64,000 bases of DNA from Colwellia sp. Arc7-D. GTDB lineage: Bacteria; Pseudomonadota; Gammaproteobacteria; Enterobacterales; Alteromonadaceae. Shown in pieces: positions 37,601 to 46,856 of this stretch. The position numbers and the translations under genes were made by a program. The notes beneath the pieces were generated by a model. It was not told where the DNA came from. It did no database searches and was given only the letters and a program-made list of their open reading frames with translations. Within the stretch, counting starts at the first letter, position 1. Each line of letters starts with the position of its first letter. Location: NCBI RefSeq assembly GCF_003061515.1, contig NZ_CP028924.1:496001-560000 (forward strand), written 5' to 3'.

Positions 37601-40600
37601 GTATGTGTACCATCGCCATTGTTTGTTGGTCCTGCGCTTACGGTTTTAGCGACACCAATAGCAGGAGCTTCAGCAAAAGTTACCGGTGTTGCATCGTCAT
37701 CGGCGGTATTGCCGTTGTTGGTTTCAGGGTCTGTACCGTTATCTGACGTGTCGTTAGCTGCACCATTAGGGCTACTGGCTGAAGTGGTAGCACTATTGTT
37801 ATAAGTAAGGGTTGAGCCAGGTGTTACTGTGACTTCTAAACCAATTGATCCACTGGCTCCTACCACTAAACTTTGACTTGGCGCTAGTAAATTCGTATCT
37901 CCGACACCATTGAAACTAGAATTTACCGTGAAGTCTGAACTTGTGGGGGTGCTAATACTAAAACTATCAGCACTGGCAAAGGTACTATTTAAATTATCAA
38001 CTATTTGTAGATTAGTTAGATTAACATCACCAGTATTTTGAATATTAAACTGATAGTTGAAAGTATATGTGCCATCTGCATTATTTTGAACTGGCCCATT
38101 TACTGACTTCGCTAATCCTAAATTAGGATCAACCGCAAAGGTTACAGGCGTTGTGCTAGTGTCATTACTAGGGCCATCGTTCGCTGGATCAGGGTCATTA
38201 CCATTTACAGAAGTATCGCTGGTGGTATTTGTATCATCACGGGCACTTTCTGCCGCTGCCGTAACACTATTGTTGTAGGTGCCAAGATCGCTACCAGGAC
38301 TAACAGTAACAGTAATATCTAAGGTTTTAGTTACACCAATTGCCAGTGTTGAAGGTGTAGTATTATCGATTAATGTTTTGTTGGTAATACCGTCAAATGT
38401 ACCATCAACCGTAAAGTCAGTACTGGTAATTGAGGTAACATCTATATCGCCTGATGCGATAGGGCTAAAAGTAGCCGCAAGATCATCAGTAAGTTGAATA
38501 TTTGTTAATGAAACGTCGCCACTATTTTCAACATAAAATCTATAAACAAGATCAAAAGTACCGTCAGCAGGATCAAAAGTGTTACTGATTAGCTCTTTTG
38601 CTACGCCAATAACCGGTGTTGATGTAGTCGTTACAACACTTGTTGCGGTTTGTGTGCGGTAATTATTTAATGGTGCGCTGTTAGAGGTAACAGGGTTATT
38701 ACCTGTGCCGGTGTTAATATCGGCAAAGTTACGTACGTTTTCAGCTGCGGCACCTGTTTGTTGTCCGGCATAGTCTACATCGGTATTGGCTGTTAAAGTT
38801 GAACCCGGTTTGACCGTAGATTGTAAGTTTGTATTAAAGGTAATGGTGAGTGTTGCCGCAGGGCTCATGGCAAAAGTGCGATTAATACTGAGTAAATTAC
38901 TGTCGGCACCGCTTACAGTAAAATCTGAAGACGTTATAGTTGTTGTAAGGTCGGTGTTATCAACCACACTGCCAGTATTTGAAACATTCAATGAGGTAAT
39001 GTTTTCAACGCCATCAGGTAATTGAATTTGCCAGTTAGTGTTGTCACCATCTTGCACTTGAAATGCTTGTGCTAAACCATCATTTTTAAGTACTAATGTC
39101 CAAGCAAATGTTGGTGTTTCATCAGTTCGATTATCAACTGAGCTAGGGGTTGTTGCACTAGTAAGTGATAGTGTTGGCTCAACTAATTTAGCTAACACGG
39201 TGCTAGAAACTGAGTTTTGTACTGTGCTCAATAATACTTCAAATTGGTTTGATAATATGACATTTTGTTGGTTTGATAATTGGTTGCTAACCAAAACAGA
39301 AAACTCAATAACAATATATTCAGTGTCGCCATCAGCGTCGCTGTTTGTTACGTTACCAATATCAAAATCTACAGAGTTTCCTGATGCTCCTAAAGTAGGC
39401 GTAATCGCACAGTCTGGGCTTACATTAGGATCCGTAGATGTTGCTACTCCACCAGCACAGAGGCCACTACCATAACTAGAGCTTAAACCACCATTACTTA
39501 CCAACGAGATAAAGGCCTTCGCATTTACATATTCAAGCCCTGTAGGTAAATTATCTCTGACGATAAAGTTATTGGCTCTACCTTCTGGTACGGTTACTAC
39601 CAATCGATATTTAATTTCTTCGCCAATTGAAAGTAAGCGTTCTGAGCCGCTTGCACCTGTGCCTGCTTCGCTAGTATGGATAATATTAGTGCTAACTATA
39701 GATTTTTCTGAGGTGGTTAATTCAACCGTAACGGTTGCTGAATCAGTTGTTTGATAGCTTTTTTCAGTGCCCGGACTCGAGCCTGATAAAGTACTACCCG
39801 ACCCTGCTAAACTGGTCCAATCCAAGGTCGCATTGTTAGTAATATCTTGACCAGGCGAAGCGGCTGATGAAACATTCGCGTCGTAGGTAAATACACAACT
39901 TTCACTGACCGCTAGTTTATCAACAGTGAGTTTAATGCCGGTCGTATTTGGATTTGAGACGTCAAAAGTGGAAATACCTGCACAGGCTCCAAATGCCGCA
40001 CTGCCATTTTTATAAACTAACTCGTTGGGTAAAATATCAACTAATTCAATATCAAAAGCACTCGAGTCAGAACTCGGTGGAGCGGTAATTGTTAATGTGT
40101 AAGTTATAGAGTCACCGGCATCACCACCTGTGTTACCCGCATTTTTGCCTAGCGTTAATGTTGGGTCGACACGTTTTAGGTTTATAGCACTTGATGTATA
40201 ACTACCTGTGCTGTCAATGTACCGACCTTGGTTTGAAAAATTAACACTGTCACTATCTACTTTCACCGCATTAATTTCGAGCACGATATATTCTACATCA
40301 GCGTCATCATCGCTATTGGTTACTGTGCCTAAATTAAAATTAGGATCAGTACCAGCACTAAAAGAGGCATTGGTCGCTGTAATATCACAGTCAGGACTGG
40401 AACTAGCATTTGCTAATGTGTATGTACATGTACCTGCACCTGGATCAGTGACCTCACTAGAGTTTAAACTCCCGCCGACAAAACCAATTTTCGCGCTACC
40501 ATCATTTTGATAAATCAGTTCTGGTGGTAATATATCCCTTAGGTTAACTGTGCTATGAACCCCTTCAGGTATCGCGGTAACAATACGAAAGCGCGCTATT

Positions 40601-42999
40601 TCACCAATGGCTAATTCAGTGCGGCTATCGCTAACGGTACTATCCGTTTCTGATGTGGAAACTAATGTTTTTTCAACACTAGGGCTTATACTCGTTGCTG
40701 AAATTGTACTTTCGCGCACTGGAAAAGCCGCTTGCATTGAGCCTGCGGCAAAGGTCATTTGCGCGGTATTATTTATATCTGTGTTAGCTCCAATGCTGCC
40801 ATCAATATTACATGAAAAAGTTAGTGTCGCCGTTTCTGCTGCGCCAAGAGTATTATTAAGAGTAAGGCCCGTCGCAAGTGTACCTGATGAGCCACCACTA
40901 ACGCCCGCCAATACAGGAATAGTACAAGAAGATGAATTAAGTGTGCTTTCAAAGACATCGGTAACGGTTACATCAAAAGCGTCAGCCCCACCGATATTCT
41001 CTAAAGTTATTTTATAATCAATTTGATCGCCAGCATCTAAATCGCTTGTATCACTGGTAATTTCTTTTGTTATTGTAACATCAGGAGCTCTTACCGTTAT
41101 TTGTGTAACTGTGTTGTTAGTTGCGTTATCAACGGCGCTATTATTAGTTGAAGCGTTTAATAGGTTAGCGAGGCTTAAACCATCAGCGTAAGGTTCATCA
41201 CTAGCGAGCGCATAAACATCAATAACAATATTTTTTGAATTCGCTGTGCTTGTATTAATGTTGCCAAAGTTGATGTTGATACTATTTGAGCCACCATCTC
41301 GCGTAACAGTGAAGTCACCATCGTATTCAGAAGCAGCGGCATACTCTATAAAGTTACCGGCTGCAGCTGACCCTGGATAAGCGGTAGTACTTGTTCGTGT
41401 AGCTGCTGGAAAGTCGATTGCTGTAAATACAGGAAGTGGTAATACATCAGTCATTACAACGTTGTTTGCATCACCTGAAGGTATTTCAATTGCTAGCTGA
41501 AAATGTACAACATCACCTGGCTTAACCGTGCTTGAACTGATCGTAGTTTTGCTGATGGTAATATCTTCAATGGTAACCGAGGCACTTGAGTCTTCAAAAC
41601 AACCTTGAGCACCACTCGCATCACTTAAACCGTAAGTTGCGGTTACGTCATTGTTAATAGTGTCACGCGTAAGTATTGGTTCATTATTGTTATAAGTTTG
41701 GTCAATTGTTGCAGTATAAGTTACTGTGCCGTTTTCCGCGGGGCCAATGCTGCCACCAGCAGAAATAATAGCAGCTAGTATATCTGCATTTTCAAAAGTT
41801 GATGAGGTGCCAGAGTCTGTGTAAGCAACATTTAATGTCGTCGTGGCACTATTAGTACCATTATGTACTATAGATAACTGAATTTGGTTAGTAGCAACTT
41901 CGCTGTAACTAATACCATCTTGTAAAATATCAGTAACAGTAAAGTTGTTGATACCATCAATATATTCAGAGGTTTGATAGGCATATGTATAGGTAATAGT
42001 AGAGCCAGGCGTACCTGTACCTGTGGCGCTTTTTCTTAATACTAAATGTTTTGCAGAGTTAATTGCAGAATCGCTATCACAGGTCATCGAGTTTAATGTA
42101 TCAGTAATATAAACGTCGAAATCGGCGCGAATATCCTGTGATTGATTACTTGTACCAGTACCTGATGCACAACTTATAATGATATCTACATCATTACCAA
42201 TACCAGTACTAGATGCTAAGGTCGCCTCATCTGGCGATATACTACAGCTTGTGCCACCAACAATGTTAAAAGGTCCTTGATATTTAACGTTGCCTGGTAA
42301 GGTAATAGTGGGAAATGTTATTGGAGAAACAGTGGCTGTTGAAGCTATATCAGCAATAGCAACAATAGGATAAGTCCATTGTGGCCCTGGTGGATTTTCA
42401 CTTTCTGGTTGTGTGTCTGAAACTGAATATTTAATGACTGTTGGTGTGAAGTCATTATTATCAGCAGTGCCGACAATAGTATCATCACCCTTAGTACCTG
42501 TAGCACTATCACCAAATTGAAAACCTGGTACCACACCTATGGCATCAGTTTGAAGTACATTAGGCTCGGCATTTAAGTCTAGATTTAGGCAAACTTCTAC
42601 CGTCAAAGGTTGCTGGTTATTTGAAACTGAGCCAACAGGGATAGTAAGCGCTACTAAACTCCCACCTTCAGTGCCAGTAAAAGGCAAACCAGATATAGGA
42701 TCGTTTAAGGTACCTGTTGCTGTATAAGTTTGATTAGACACCAATTCTAAATCAAGACCACTAAAAGTCGCTGATTGATAAGTTAAATCTGGTGCCAACT
42801 GCAGCAAATAATATGGCCCATATCCAATGTCAGGAGAGCTGTTGGTAAAGTTTGCGTTAAAGCAAAAAGGTTCGCCGATAAACGATTCAACTGGAGAAGA
42901 ATTGGTAACAGTTGGAATAGAGGCTGCAAATACGGAGGAACTACACATTAGAAATAAGAAAGCTATTTTGAAAACTAACTGAAAAACTTTATTTGGCAT
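28618..42999 (-). CDS. Giant DUF11-repeat surface protein with OmpA-like C-terminus
   Basis: A single uninterrupted frame of 4,793 residues. Signal peptide at 1-25; a unique N-terminal beta domain; about seven diverged DUF11-type domains to about residue 1465. Then come 16 DUF11-like units of about 155 residues (about 1469-3960), each opening with AIGxAK and closing with YNN(T/S)A...SPSG and an Asp/Asn-rich linker such as DNGTDPETNNGN. SdrD_B/Cna-B-like domains follow (about 3975-4130), then one classical DUF11 (about 4220-4330) and an OmpA-like domain (about 4615-4773; ILFDSDKSTVKAKY, ITGFADGTASADYNLGLGLRRAKAV). The acidic linkers are likely Ca2+ sites. The architecture suggests an adhesin or surface stalk tethered near peptidoglycan. 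It is coupled to the barrel gene. Confidence 0.82.
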   Translation of the reverse strand: MPNKVFQLVFKIAFLFLMCSSSVFAASIPTVTNSSPVESFIGEPFCFNANFTNSSPDIGYGPYYLLQLAPDLTYQSATFSGLDLELVSNQTYTATGTLNDPISGLPFTGTEGGSLVALTIPVGSVSNNQQPLTVEVCLNLDLNAEPNVLQTDAIGVVPGFQFGDSATGTKGDDTIVGTADNNDFTPTVIKYSVSDTQPESENPPGPQWTYPIVAIADIASTATVSPITFPTITLPGNVKYQGPFNIVGGTSCSISPDEATLASSTGIGNDVDIIISCASGTGTSNQSQDIRADFDVYITDTLNSMTCDSDSAINSAKHLVLRKSATGTGTPGSTITYTYAYQTSEYIDGINNFTVTDILQDGISYSEVATNQIQLSIVHNGTNSATTTLNVAYTDSGTSSTFENADILAAIISAGGSIGPAENGTVTYTATIDQTYNNNEPILTRDTINNDVTATYGLSDASGAQGCFEDSSASVTIEDITISKTTISSSTVKPGDVVHFQLAIEIPSGDANNVVMTDVLPLPVFTAIDFPAATRTSTTAYPGSAAAGNFIEYAAASEYDGDFTVTRDGGSNSININFGNINTSTANSKNIVIDVYALASDEPYADGLSLANLLNASTNNSAVDNATNNTVTQITVRAPDVTITKEITSDTSDLDAGDQIDYKITLENIGGADAFDVTVTDVFESTLNSSSCTIPVLAGVSGGSSGTLATGLTLNNTLGAAETATLTFSCNIDGSIGANTDINNTAQMTFAAGSMQAAFPVRESTISATSISPSVEKTLVSTSETDSTVSDSRTELAIGEIARFRIVTAIPEGVHSTVNLRDILPPELIYQNDGSAKIGFVGGSLNSSEVTDPGAGTCTYTLANASSSPDCDITATNASFSAGTDPNFNLGTVTNSDDDADVEYIVLEINAVKVDSDSVNFSNQGRYIDSTGSYTSSAINLKRVDPTLTLGKNAGNTGGDAGDSITYTLTITAPPSSDSSAFDIELVDILPNELVYKNGSAAFGACAGISTFDVSNPNTTGIKLTVDKLAVSESCVFTYDANVSSAASPGQDITNNATLDWTSLAGSGSTLSGSSPGTEKSYQTTDSATVTVELTTSEKSIVSTNIIHTSEAGTGASGSERLLSIGEEIKYRLVVTVPEGRANNFIVRDNLPTGLEYVNAKAFISLVSNGGLSSSYGSGLCAGGVATSTDPNVSPDCAITPTLGASGNSVDFDIGNVTNSDADGDTEYIVIEFSVLVSNQLSNQQNVILSNQFEVLLSTVQNSVSSTVLAKLVEPTLSLTSATTPSSVDNRTDETPTFAWTLVLKNDGLAQAFQVQDGDNTNWQIQLPDGVENITSLNVSNTGSVVDNTDLTTTITSSDFTVSGADSNLLSINRTFAMSPAATLTITFNTNLQSTVKPGSTLTANTDVDYAGQQTGAAAENVRNFADINTGTGNNPVTSNSAPLNNYRTQTATSVVTTTSTPVIGVAKELISNTFDPADGTFDLVYRFYVENSGDVSLTNIQLTDDLAATFSPIASGDIDVTSITSTDFTVDGTFDGITNKTLIDNTTPSTLAIGVTKTLDITVTVSPGSDLGTYNNSVTAAAESARDDTNTTSDTSVNGNDPDPANDGPSNDTSTTPVTFAVDPNLGLAKSVNGPVQNNADGTYTFNYQFNIQNTGDVNLTNLQIVDNLNSTFASADSFSISTPTSSDFTVNSSFNGVGDTNLLAPSQSLVVGASGSIGLEVTVTPGSTLTYNNSATTSASSPNGAANDTSDNGTDPETNNGNTADDDATPVTFAEAPAIGVAKTVSAGPTNNGDGTHTLTYSMVVKNTGDISLTNVQVVDDLTTTFSGATFVVDAKSTGGTLTINSAFNGGTDKNLLAASQSLVVGASETITLTVTVTPGTNLGAYNNTATAGATSPSGATVNDTSDNGTDPETNNGNTANDDVTPVTFAEAPAIGVAKTVSAGPTNNGDGTHTLTYSMVVKNTGDISLTNVQVVDDLTTTFSGATFVVDAKSTGGTLTINSAFNGGTDKNLLAASQSLVVGASETITLTVTVTPGTNLGAYNNTATAGATSPSGATVNDTSDNGTDPETNNGNTANDDVTPVTFAEAPAIGVAKTVSAGPTNNGDGTHTLTYSMVVKNTGDISLTNVQVVDDLTTTFSGATFVVDAKSTGGTLTINSAFNGGTDKNLLAASQSLVVGASETITLTVTVTPGTNLGAYNNTATAGATSPSGATVNDTSDNGTNPETNNGNTANDDVTPVTFAEAPAIGIAKTVSAGPTNNGDGTHTLTYSMVVKNTGDISLTNVQVVDDLTTTFSGATFVVDAKSTGGTLTINSAFNGGTDKNLLAASQNLVVGASETITLTVTVTPGTNLGAYNNTATAGATSPSGATVSDTSDNGTNPETNNGSGGLSDSTPVSFVENPAIGVAKSISAGPTNNGDGTYTLTYALVVKNTGAINLTSVQVVDDLNTTFSGATYVVDSKSTVGSLNINNAFNGDTDKNLLAANQSLSVGSQDTISVTVTVTPGGTPTYSNSATGSGNSPSGATVNDISDAGSDPESNNGAGGLDDATTVNFDESPAIGIAKRISSTVVNNNDGSYTLTYAMLVQNNGDIELNDVQILEDFTVTYPSPATVQVDNVVSNNFTVNASFDGYSDKNLLAANQTLTSGALASSSATLDLTVIITPGANLGPYNNTAKVNGTSPSGAVISDDSDDGTDAIGDNGDGNLATPTPVTFTEAPAIGIAKEISGPVTNNEDGTYSLIYSIVVRNIGDVVLSDVQIVEPLSSTFNGAGFTVGTISSADLDINTDFNGDSDNNLLDLSQSLAINTSATILVPVTITPGNNLGPYSNTAVASGKSPSGDDVTDNSDNGSNPTTNNGDAGNDDATIITFTEAPAISIAKAMTGVINLSDGRYQVSYQFNTKNTGDIILKDLQITEDLANIFADANTFSVLSLSSTQLTVNSNFDGDADTQLLDLNQTLESSASATINLSVIITPASDLGPYYNSVSLSSTSPSGDNFSDVSDNGIDPEGNNGEGGLDDTTPITFTEAPAIGIAKLLVAEPVNNSDGSYNLSYQLVVENIGDISLSNVQIVEDLRATFPAPANFVVNALSANTLTVNADFDGETNSNIFAANQSLAVSAKDTLLLQLTVTPGANLGPYNNTAVASGQSPSGDDVSDNSDNGSNASGDNGAGTNDDVTPVTFTEAPAIGVAKAMTNVTNNGDGTYALTYTFNLKNTGDIALANVQVVDDLMATFQNQNIYTITSLSSASLLVNANFNGNSDINLLAANQNLALGASDVITLVLELTPADNLGPYDNSAQASGNSPSGSNISDTSDNGIDPEGNNGEGGLDDTTPITFTEAPAIGIAKLLVAEPVNNSDGSYNLSYQLVVENIGDISLSNVQIDEDLRATFPAPATFVVNALSANTLTVNADFDGETDTNIFAANQSLAVAAKDTLLLQLTVTPGANLGPYNNTAVASAQSPSGDDVSDNSDNGSNTSGDNGAGTNDDVTPVTFTEAPAIGVAKVMTNVTNNGDGTYALTYTLNLKNTGDIALANVQVVDDLMATFQNQNIYTITSLSSASLLVNTSFNGNSDINLLAANQNLALGVSDIITLVLELTPADNLGPYDNSAQASGNSPSGSNISDTSDNGIDPEGNNGEGGLDDTTPITFTEAPAIGIANLLVAEPVNNSDGSYNLSYQLVVENIGDISLSNVQIVEDLRATFPAPATFVVNALSANALTVNTDFDGETNTNIFAANQSLAVSAKDTLLLQLTVTPGANLGPYNNTAVASGQSPSGADVNDSSDNGSNTAGDNGDGTDNDPTPVTFTEAPAIGVAKTVSGEIVPTVNGSVGNFDVPFALVIQNNGDVPLTNIQLVDDLSARFGSAYVSVSEPAEITATTAEETPNLNANFPINLFDGTSGRLMPGQSLNISFTLELNPGAEEAKGIITNQAQAIGTSSGGMEVNDLSDSGTNASNNPSTGGDNPSAPGNSSGGTEDPTPFELPAGSLQGIVWIDTDRNDVISEGEPLLISWTIQVTDTNGNIVATVLTDENGFFQIENLPQGDYTVDFITPNGTTFFSTVTSIPANESVNIPVPVDPSGVVYDSISRIPITNSLVSIINEAGTLLPDVCLLPNQQDQITGDDGYYFFLLFLGADPACQHNDTFTLVVTAPEEEYQPSHSNLILPRVGALDPTGQQNPLALSNLATAPAIGDDTTYYMAFTLAQGDPDVINNHIPVDKIGVNPSMIRLTKSANTKQTLIGGLVRYNIQIENISEVDVENLTLIDYLPAGFTYVENSAYTNDADGDMKITSKQPLTVSGIDVPAESSVDFVYILRVGAGVARGKHINRVSPYLGSAPIGNEATATVIVGADPDFEEVTILGKVFDDRDSDNWQDSANASALFIQGGIAEGHYVANSTFIIDADGQRQLTDASAPLNHGIDLGDLTGRSSEADKATNHQIIIRQQLSDLVFTNDLVLTTAEGTHITMSSQGESRVNPIGEMADGLSSQNLRINRHITMLANGNYQVDLVIQNIGIQEIGIPGVRVATVEGLYIETDLHGRFHLEAVDVANLARGRNFYMKVDKATLPPETVFVSENPRVKRITQGLPTRFDFAIQLAKQQLGGGEQHALVKLGELLFNEDSAEINTEHKAWLTQMSDAINQYQGGTIQIIAQAHTQALAYQRANNTYQWLLPLIREDLRPAFSVELVEEVNEHFAPIVNIATQTQLGKILFDSDKSTVKAKYQPLLDSIAMQLASAESGHLAITGFADGTASADYNLGLGLRRAKAVFEQLKTRMPAEVWEKLTIKIQKLKTENSMTEDK
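31575..33910 (-). repeat. 933-bp super-repeat (two DUF11 units) inside the giant gene
   Basis: Units beginning IAKLLVAEPV alternate with units beginning VAKAMTNVT: A at about 33905-33440, B at 33440-32975, A at 32975-32510, B at 32510-32045, A at 32045-31575. Matching DNA positions recur 930-933 bases apart (for instance 32006 and 32939). Copies are highly similar with scattered substitutions. The pair, not the single domain, was the unit of duplication here. Confidence 0.82.
35795..37665 (-). repeat. Four near-identical 468-bp tandem repeats inside the giant gene
   Basis: Four consecutive 156-residue units with almost the same protein sequence (VAKTVSAGPTNNGDGTHTLT ... SPSGATVNDTSDNGTDPE). 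DNA repeats at exactly 468-bp spacing; the start of the unit at 36671 and of that at 37139 read the same for well over 250 bases, and silent changes are rare. This points to recent duplication or gene conversion. Confidence 0.9.
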
Positions 43000-43348
43000 T
43001 GAATTCTCTTTGGGCTAATTATTATTTTTTAGTCAAGAAAATCCATCTTTTTAACAATATATTACATTTCGTTTACACTTTATTTGAAGATAAAGCTTTT
43101 GTCACCATTTTTTACAGTTAATAAAGAACTAAATCAGAGGTTAACAATATAAACACGTAAATTATAAGAATAACGGATAGCAACACTTTGTAGAGAAAAT
43201 GAAGGGTGGTATTAACTATTGAGGTGATTTTGAAGTTATATGTGGGAGTGTCGTTATTGAACTAGTTAATGGTGTTTTAAATTAGATATAAAAATGCCGT
43301 TTACTAGGTAAACGGCATTAAAAATCATTAAGCACATTCTAAAGTACG
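43000..43348. other. Gap between the giant gene and the RRM gene
   Basis: 349 bases, AT-rich. It holds the RRM gene's terminator (43293-43319) and should contain the promoter of the giant gene operon. I see no unambiguous promoter or ORF. The start codon region of the giant gene has AAAGAGAATTC upstream of ATG, a fair ribosome binding site. Confidence 0.5.
43293..43319 (-). terminator. Rho-independent terminator after the RRM gene
   Basis: A 12-bp perfect stem AATGCCGTTTAC / GTAAACGGCATT with a 3-base loop. On the minus strand it is followed by TTTTATATC. Confidence 0.85.
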
Positions 43349-43807
43349 TTAATGCGATGTTTCTTCAACAACTTGTTCAGGACGCTCTTTAGCTTCACGA
43401 ACTTTTAAAGTTCTTTGCTGGAATTCACTGTCATTCAATGAAGATACAGCTTTGTCAGCATCAGCAGATGAAATTTCTACAAAACCAAAGCCACGTCTTT
43501 TACCCGTATGCTTATCTTTCATTAATCTAACAGATTGAACTTGACCATACTCAGAGAATAGCTCTCTAACGGCTGCTTCGTTTGCTCTATACGGTAAGTT
43601 GCCAACATAGAGTGTACTAATACTCGTGTCGACATCTTCTACACTTGTTTGAGCTTTGCCAATTAACGGAGCGATAAATGCACAAACAAAAGCGATAACT
43701 GCAGCGCTCATGCTTGAAAGTTCGATAACATTACCGTTCGTTAAAAAGTATATAGCTACAGAAAATACTAACGCCACTATTAACGTTAATGGTTGAGGAG
43801 ACTTCAT
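43349..43807 (-). CDS. Membrane-anchored RRM RNA-binding protein
   Basis: A 152-residue protein. Two hydrophobic segments (about residues 7-24 and 32-50) form an N-terminal membrane hairpin. An RRM domain covers about 64-140 with RNP2 LYVGNL and RNP1 KRRGFGFVEI, both with the aromatic residues that stack on RNA. A short acidic tail follows (RPEQVVEETSH). Stand-alone bacterial RRM proteins are often cold-induced RNA chaperones; fusion to membrane helices is known in marine gammaproteobacteria but not understood. It is monocistronic, with its own terminator. Confidence 0.88.
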   Translation of the reverse strand: MKSPQPLTLIVALVFSVAIYFLTNGNVIELSSMSAAVIAFVCAFIAPLIGKAQTSVEDVDTSISTLYVGNLPYRANEAAVRELFSEYGQVQSVRLMKDKHTGKRRGFGFVEISSADADKAVSSLNDSEFQQRTLKVREAKERPEQVVEETSH

Positions 43808-44121
43808 AATGGATACCTAATTATTATTTTATAAGAAACTTAAATTGCAATTCTATGTTACCCACCTTTTGGTAATGTGCAAGAATAAGTGTGATTTTTA
43901 TGCAATTTATTCAAGTCAGTACCTTTTGAGATGTCGAATACGAAACGGATGGGTTATATGAGCACTTGATAAAGTTGATAACTATATAGTCCATTGTTTT
44001 ACAAAATCTGACGTTCATCATGATTATCACTTAATGACACATTTTTTAGCACAATAAGCATATCAAGTTTGAAACTATACTTGTGTTTTGATTAAGTCAG
44101 TTTCGTATCCTGTGACTTTCA

Positions 44122-44147
44122 TTTATACCCTATATATAGGGTATAAA
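44122..44147. promoter_or_regulatory. Perfect 26-bp palindrome upstream of the rrn promoters
   Basis: The arms TTTATACCC and GGGTATAAA flank TATATATA; the whole 26 bases are an exact palindrome. It sits about 220 bases before P1. There is no U tract to suggest a terminator, so it may be a protein-binding site. Confidence 0.4.
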
Positions 44148-44368
44148 GTTATTCAATATTACCTATTAATGAAAATGCAATAATATGAAGTCTAATTATA
44201 GTGATAGTAAGTTATAAACCAGATACCAATTGCTATTAAATTTAGTGCAGTTAAGTAACTATGTATATGTCATGAACGCTATTTAAACTGCTATAGCTCA
44301 ACAAAAGCGCTGTCTGTGCAAATAAAAAGCAAACAAACATCTTTTCGCAATTTAATTGCATTTAGGTG

Positions 44369-44396
44369 TTGACGTGAGGTCAAAAATCTCTAAAAT
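44369..44396 (+). promoter_or_regulatory. rrn promoter P1
   Basis: -35 TTGACG (44369-44374), 16-base spacer, -10 TAAAAT (44391-44396), then GCGCTCC. The GC-rich discriminator is typical of stringently controlled rRNA promoters. Confidence 0.7.
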
Positions 44397-44537
44397 GCGC
44401 TCCAGTTCCAAGGGGTCACCCCAAGGAACTGTTTTAATAAGTTATCTAACGCAGTTCAGGCTGAATTAGTTAACTTAACGTTTTAAAGAAAGGTTTTGAA
44501 AGTTTTAAAAACTTTTAAAATAAATTCAAATAAAACG

Positions 44538-44565
44538 TTGACATTAAAACTGAGTTGCGTAGAAT
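44538..44565 (+). promoter_or_regulatory. rrn promoter P2 with A/T-rich UP element
   Basis: -35 TTGACA (44538-44543), 16-base spacer, -10 TAGAAT (44560-44565), then a GC-rich discriminator GCGCATCTCGC. The 40 bases upstream are nearly all A and T (TTTTAAAAACTTTTAAAATA), a good UP element. Confidence 0.75.
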
Positions 44566-44655
44566 GCGCATCTCGCTTCAGGCAAGGCCTGCAGCAACGA
44601 AGCAAAGCGAATGAGATTTTGTTTCGGTTAGTTTTTTACTTCGAGTATCAACTAA

Positions 44656-44667
44656 CGTTCTTTAACA
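44656..44667 (+). promoter_or_regulatory. boxA antitermination signal, rrn leader
   Basis: CGTTCTTTAACA, close to the boxA consensus TGCTCTTTAACA, in the leader before the 16S gene. Nus factors bind it to prevent premature termination. Confidence 0.75.
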
Positions 44668-44923
44668 ATTAGTTATCATGCAATTTGTGTGGACACTCAC
44701 ATTAACGTTGATTTTACATAGTTACCCTCGGGTAACAAAAAAACAGCTTAATATGATGTCACACAAAAAATAAGTATCATTTAGACTTTCGAGTTTAAAT
44801 ATACGTTTTATGTAGTTACTTTCTTCTTTAGTCGGATAGAAAGTAACACGACAGAATTCATTGAGCAGATGTCTTTTCTTAGGTAACTTCGGTTAGTTAA
44901 GGTGAGCATCACAAACGATTTTT

Positions 44924-46465
<1,542 letters not shown>

Positions 46466-46587
46466 TCTTGAAGTAAAACAGCTTAATGAGAACCTTGGTT
46501 CTACGAGTGTTCACACAAATTACATGATAACAAATTAGAAGAAGTCCAAACATGCTAGCTTCGGACGTAAATTCTTGAAAGAGAAAT

Positions 46588-46664
<77 letters not shown>

Positions 46665-46780
46665 ATTTTGTCCTCTATCGGCGTTGGTTCATCACTCGTG
46701 TAGGAAATCTACACGTCGCGATAAACCGCCTTGATATAGAACAAAACATTACGTTTTGGCTAAAGTATGTTTCCCATTGC

Positions 46781-46856
46781 GGGGCTATAGCTCAGCTGGG
46801 AGAGCGCCTGCCTTGCACGCAGGAGGTCAGCAGTTCGATCCTGCTTAGCTCCACCA
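46781..46856 (+). tRNA. tRNA-Ala (TGC)
   Basis: 76 bases including an encoded CCA. The acceptor stem is GGGGCTA / TAGCTCC, the anticodon loop CTTGCAC gives TGC, and the T loop is TTCGATC. It follows tRNA-Ile in the spacer. Confidence 0.97.

Larger units (their letters stand above)
43808..44923. other. rrn upstream region
   Basis: 1.1 kb without a supported ORF. The left 300 bases are AT-rich with no recognised element beyond the RRM gene promoter area. A 26-bp palindrome lies at 44122-44147. P1, an A/T-rich UP-like stretch, P2 and boxA follow before the 16S gene. Confidence 0.65.

Noticed and set aside
31575..37665. Repeat array considered as CRISPR or satellite DNA
   Set aside because: The units are 468 or 933 bp, in frame, and encode a protein domain; there are no spacers or cas genes.
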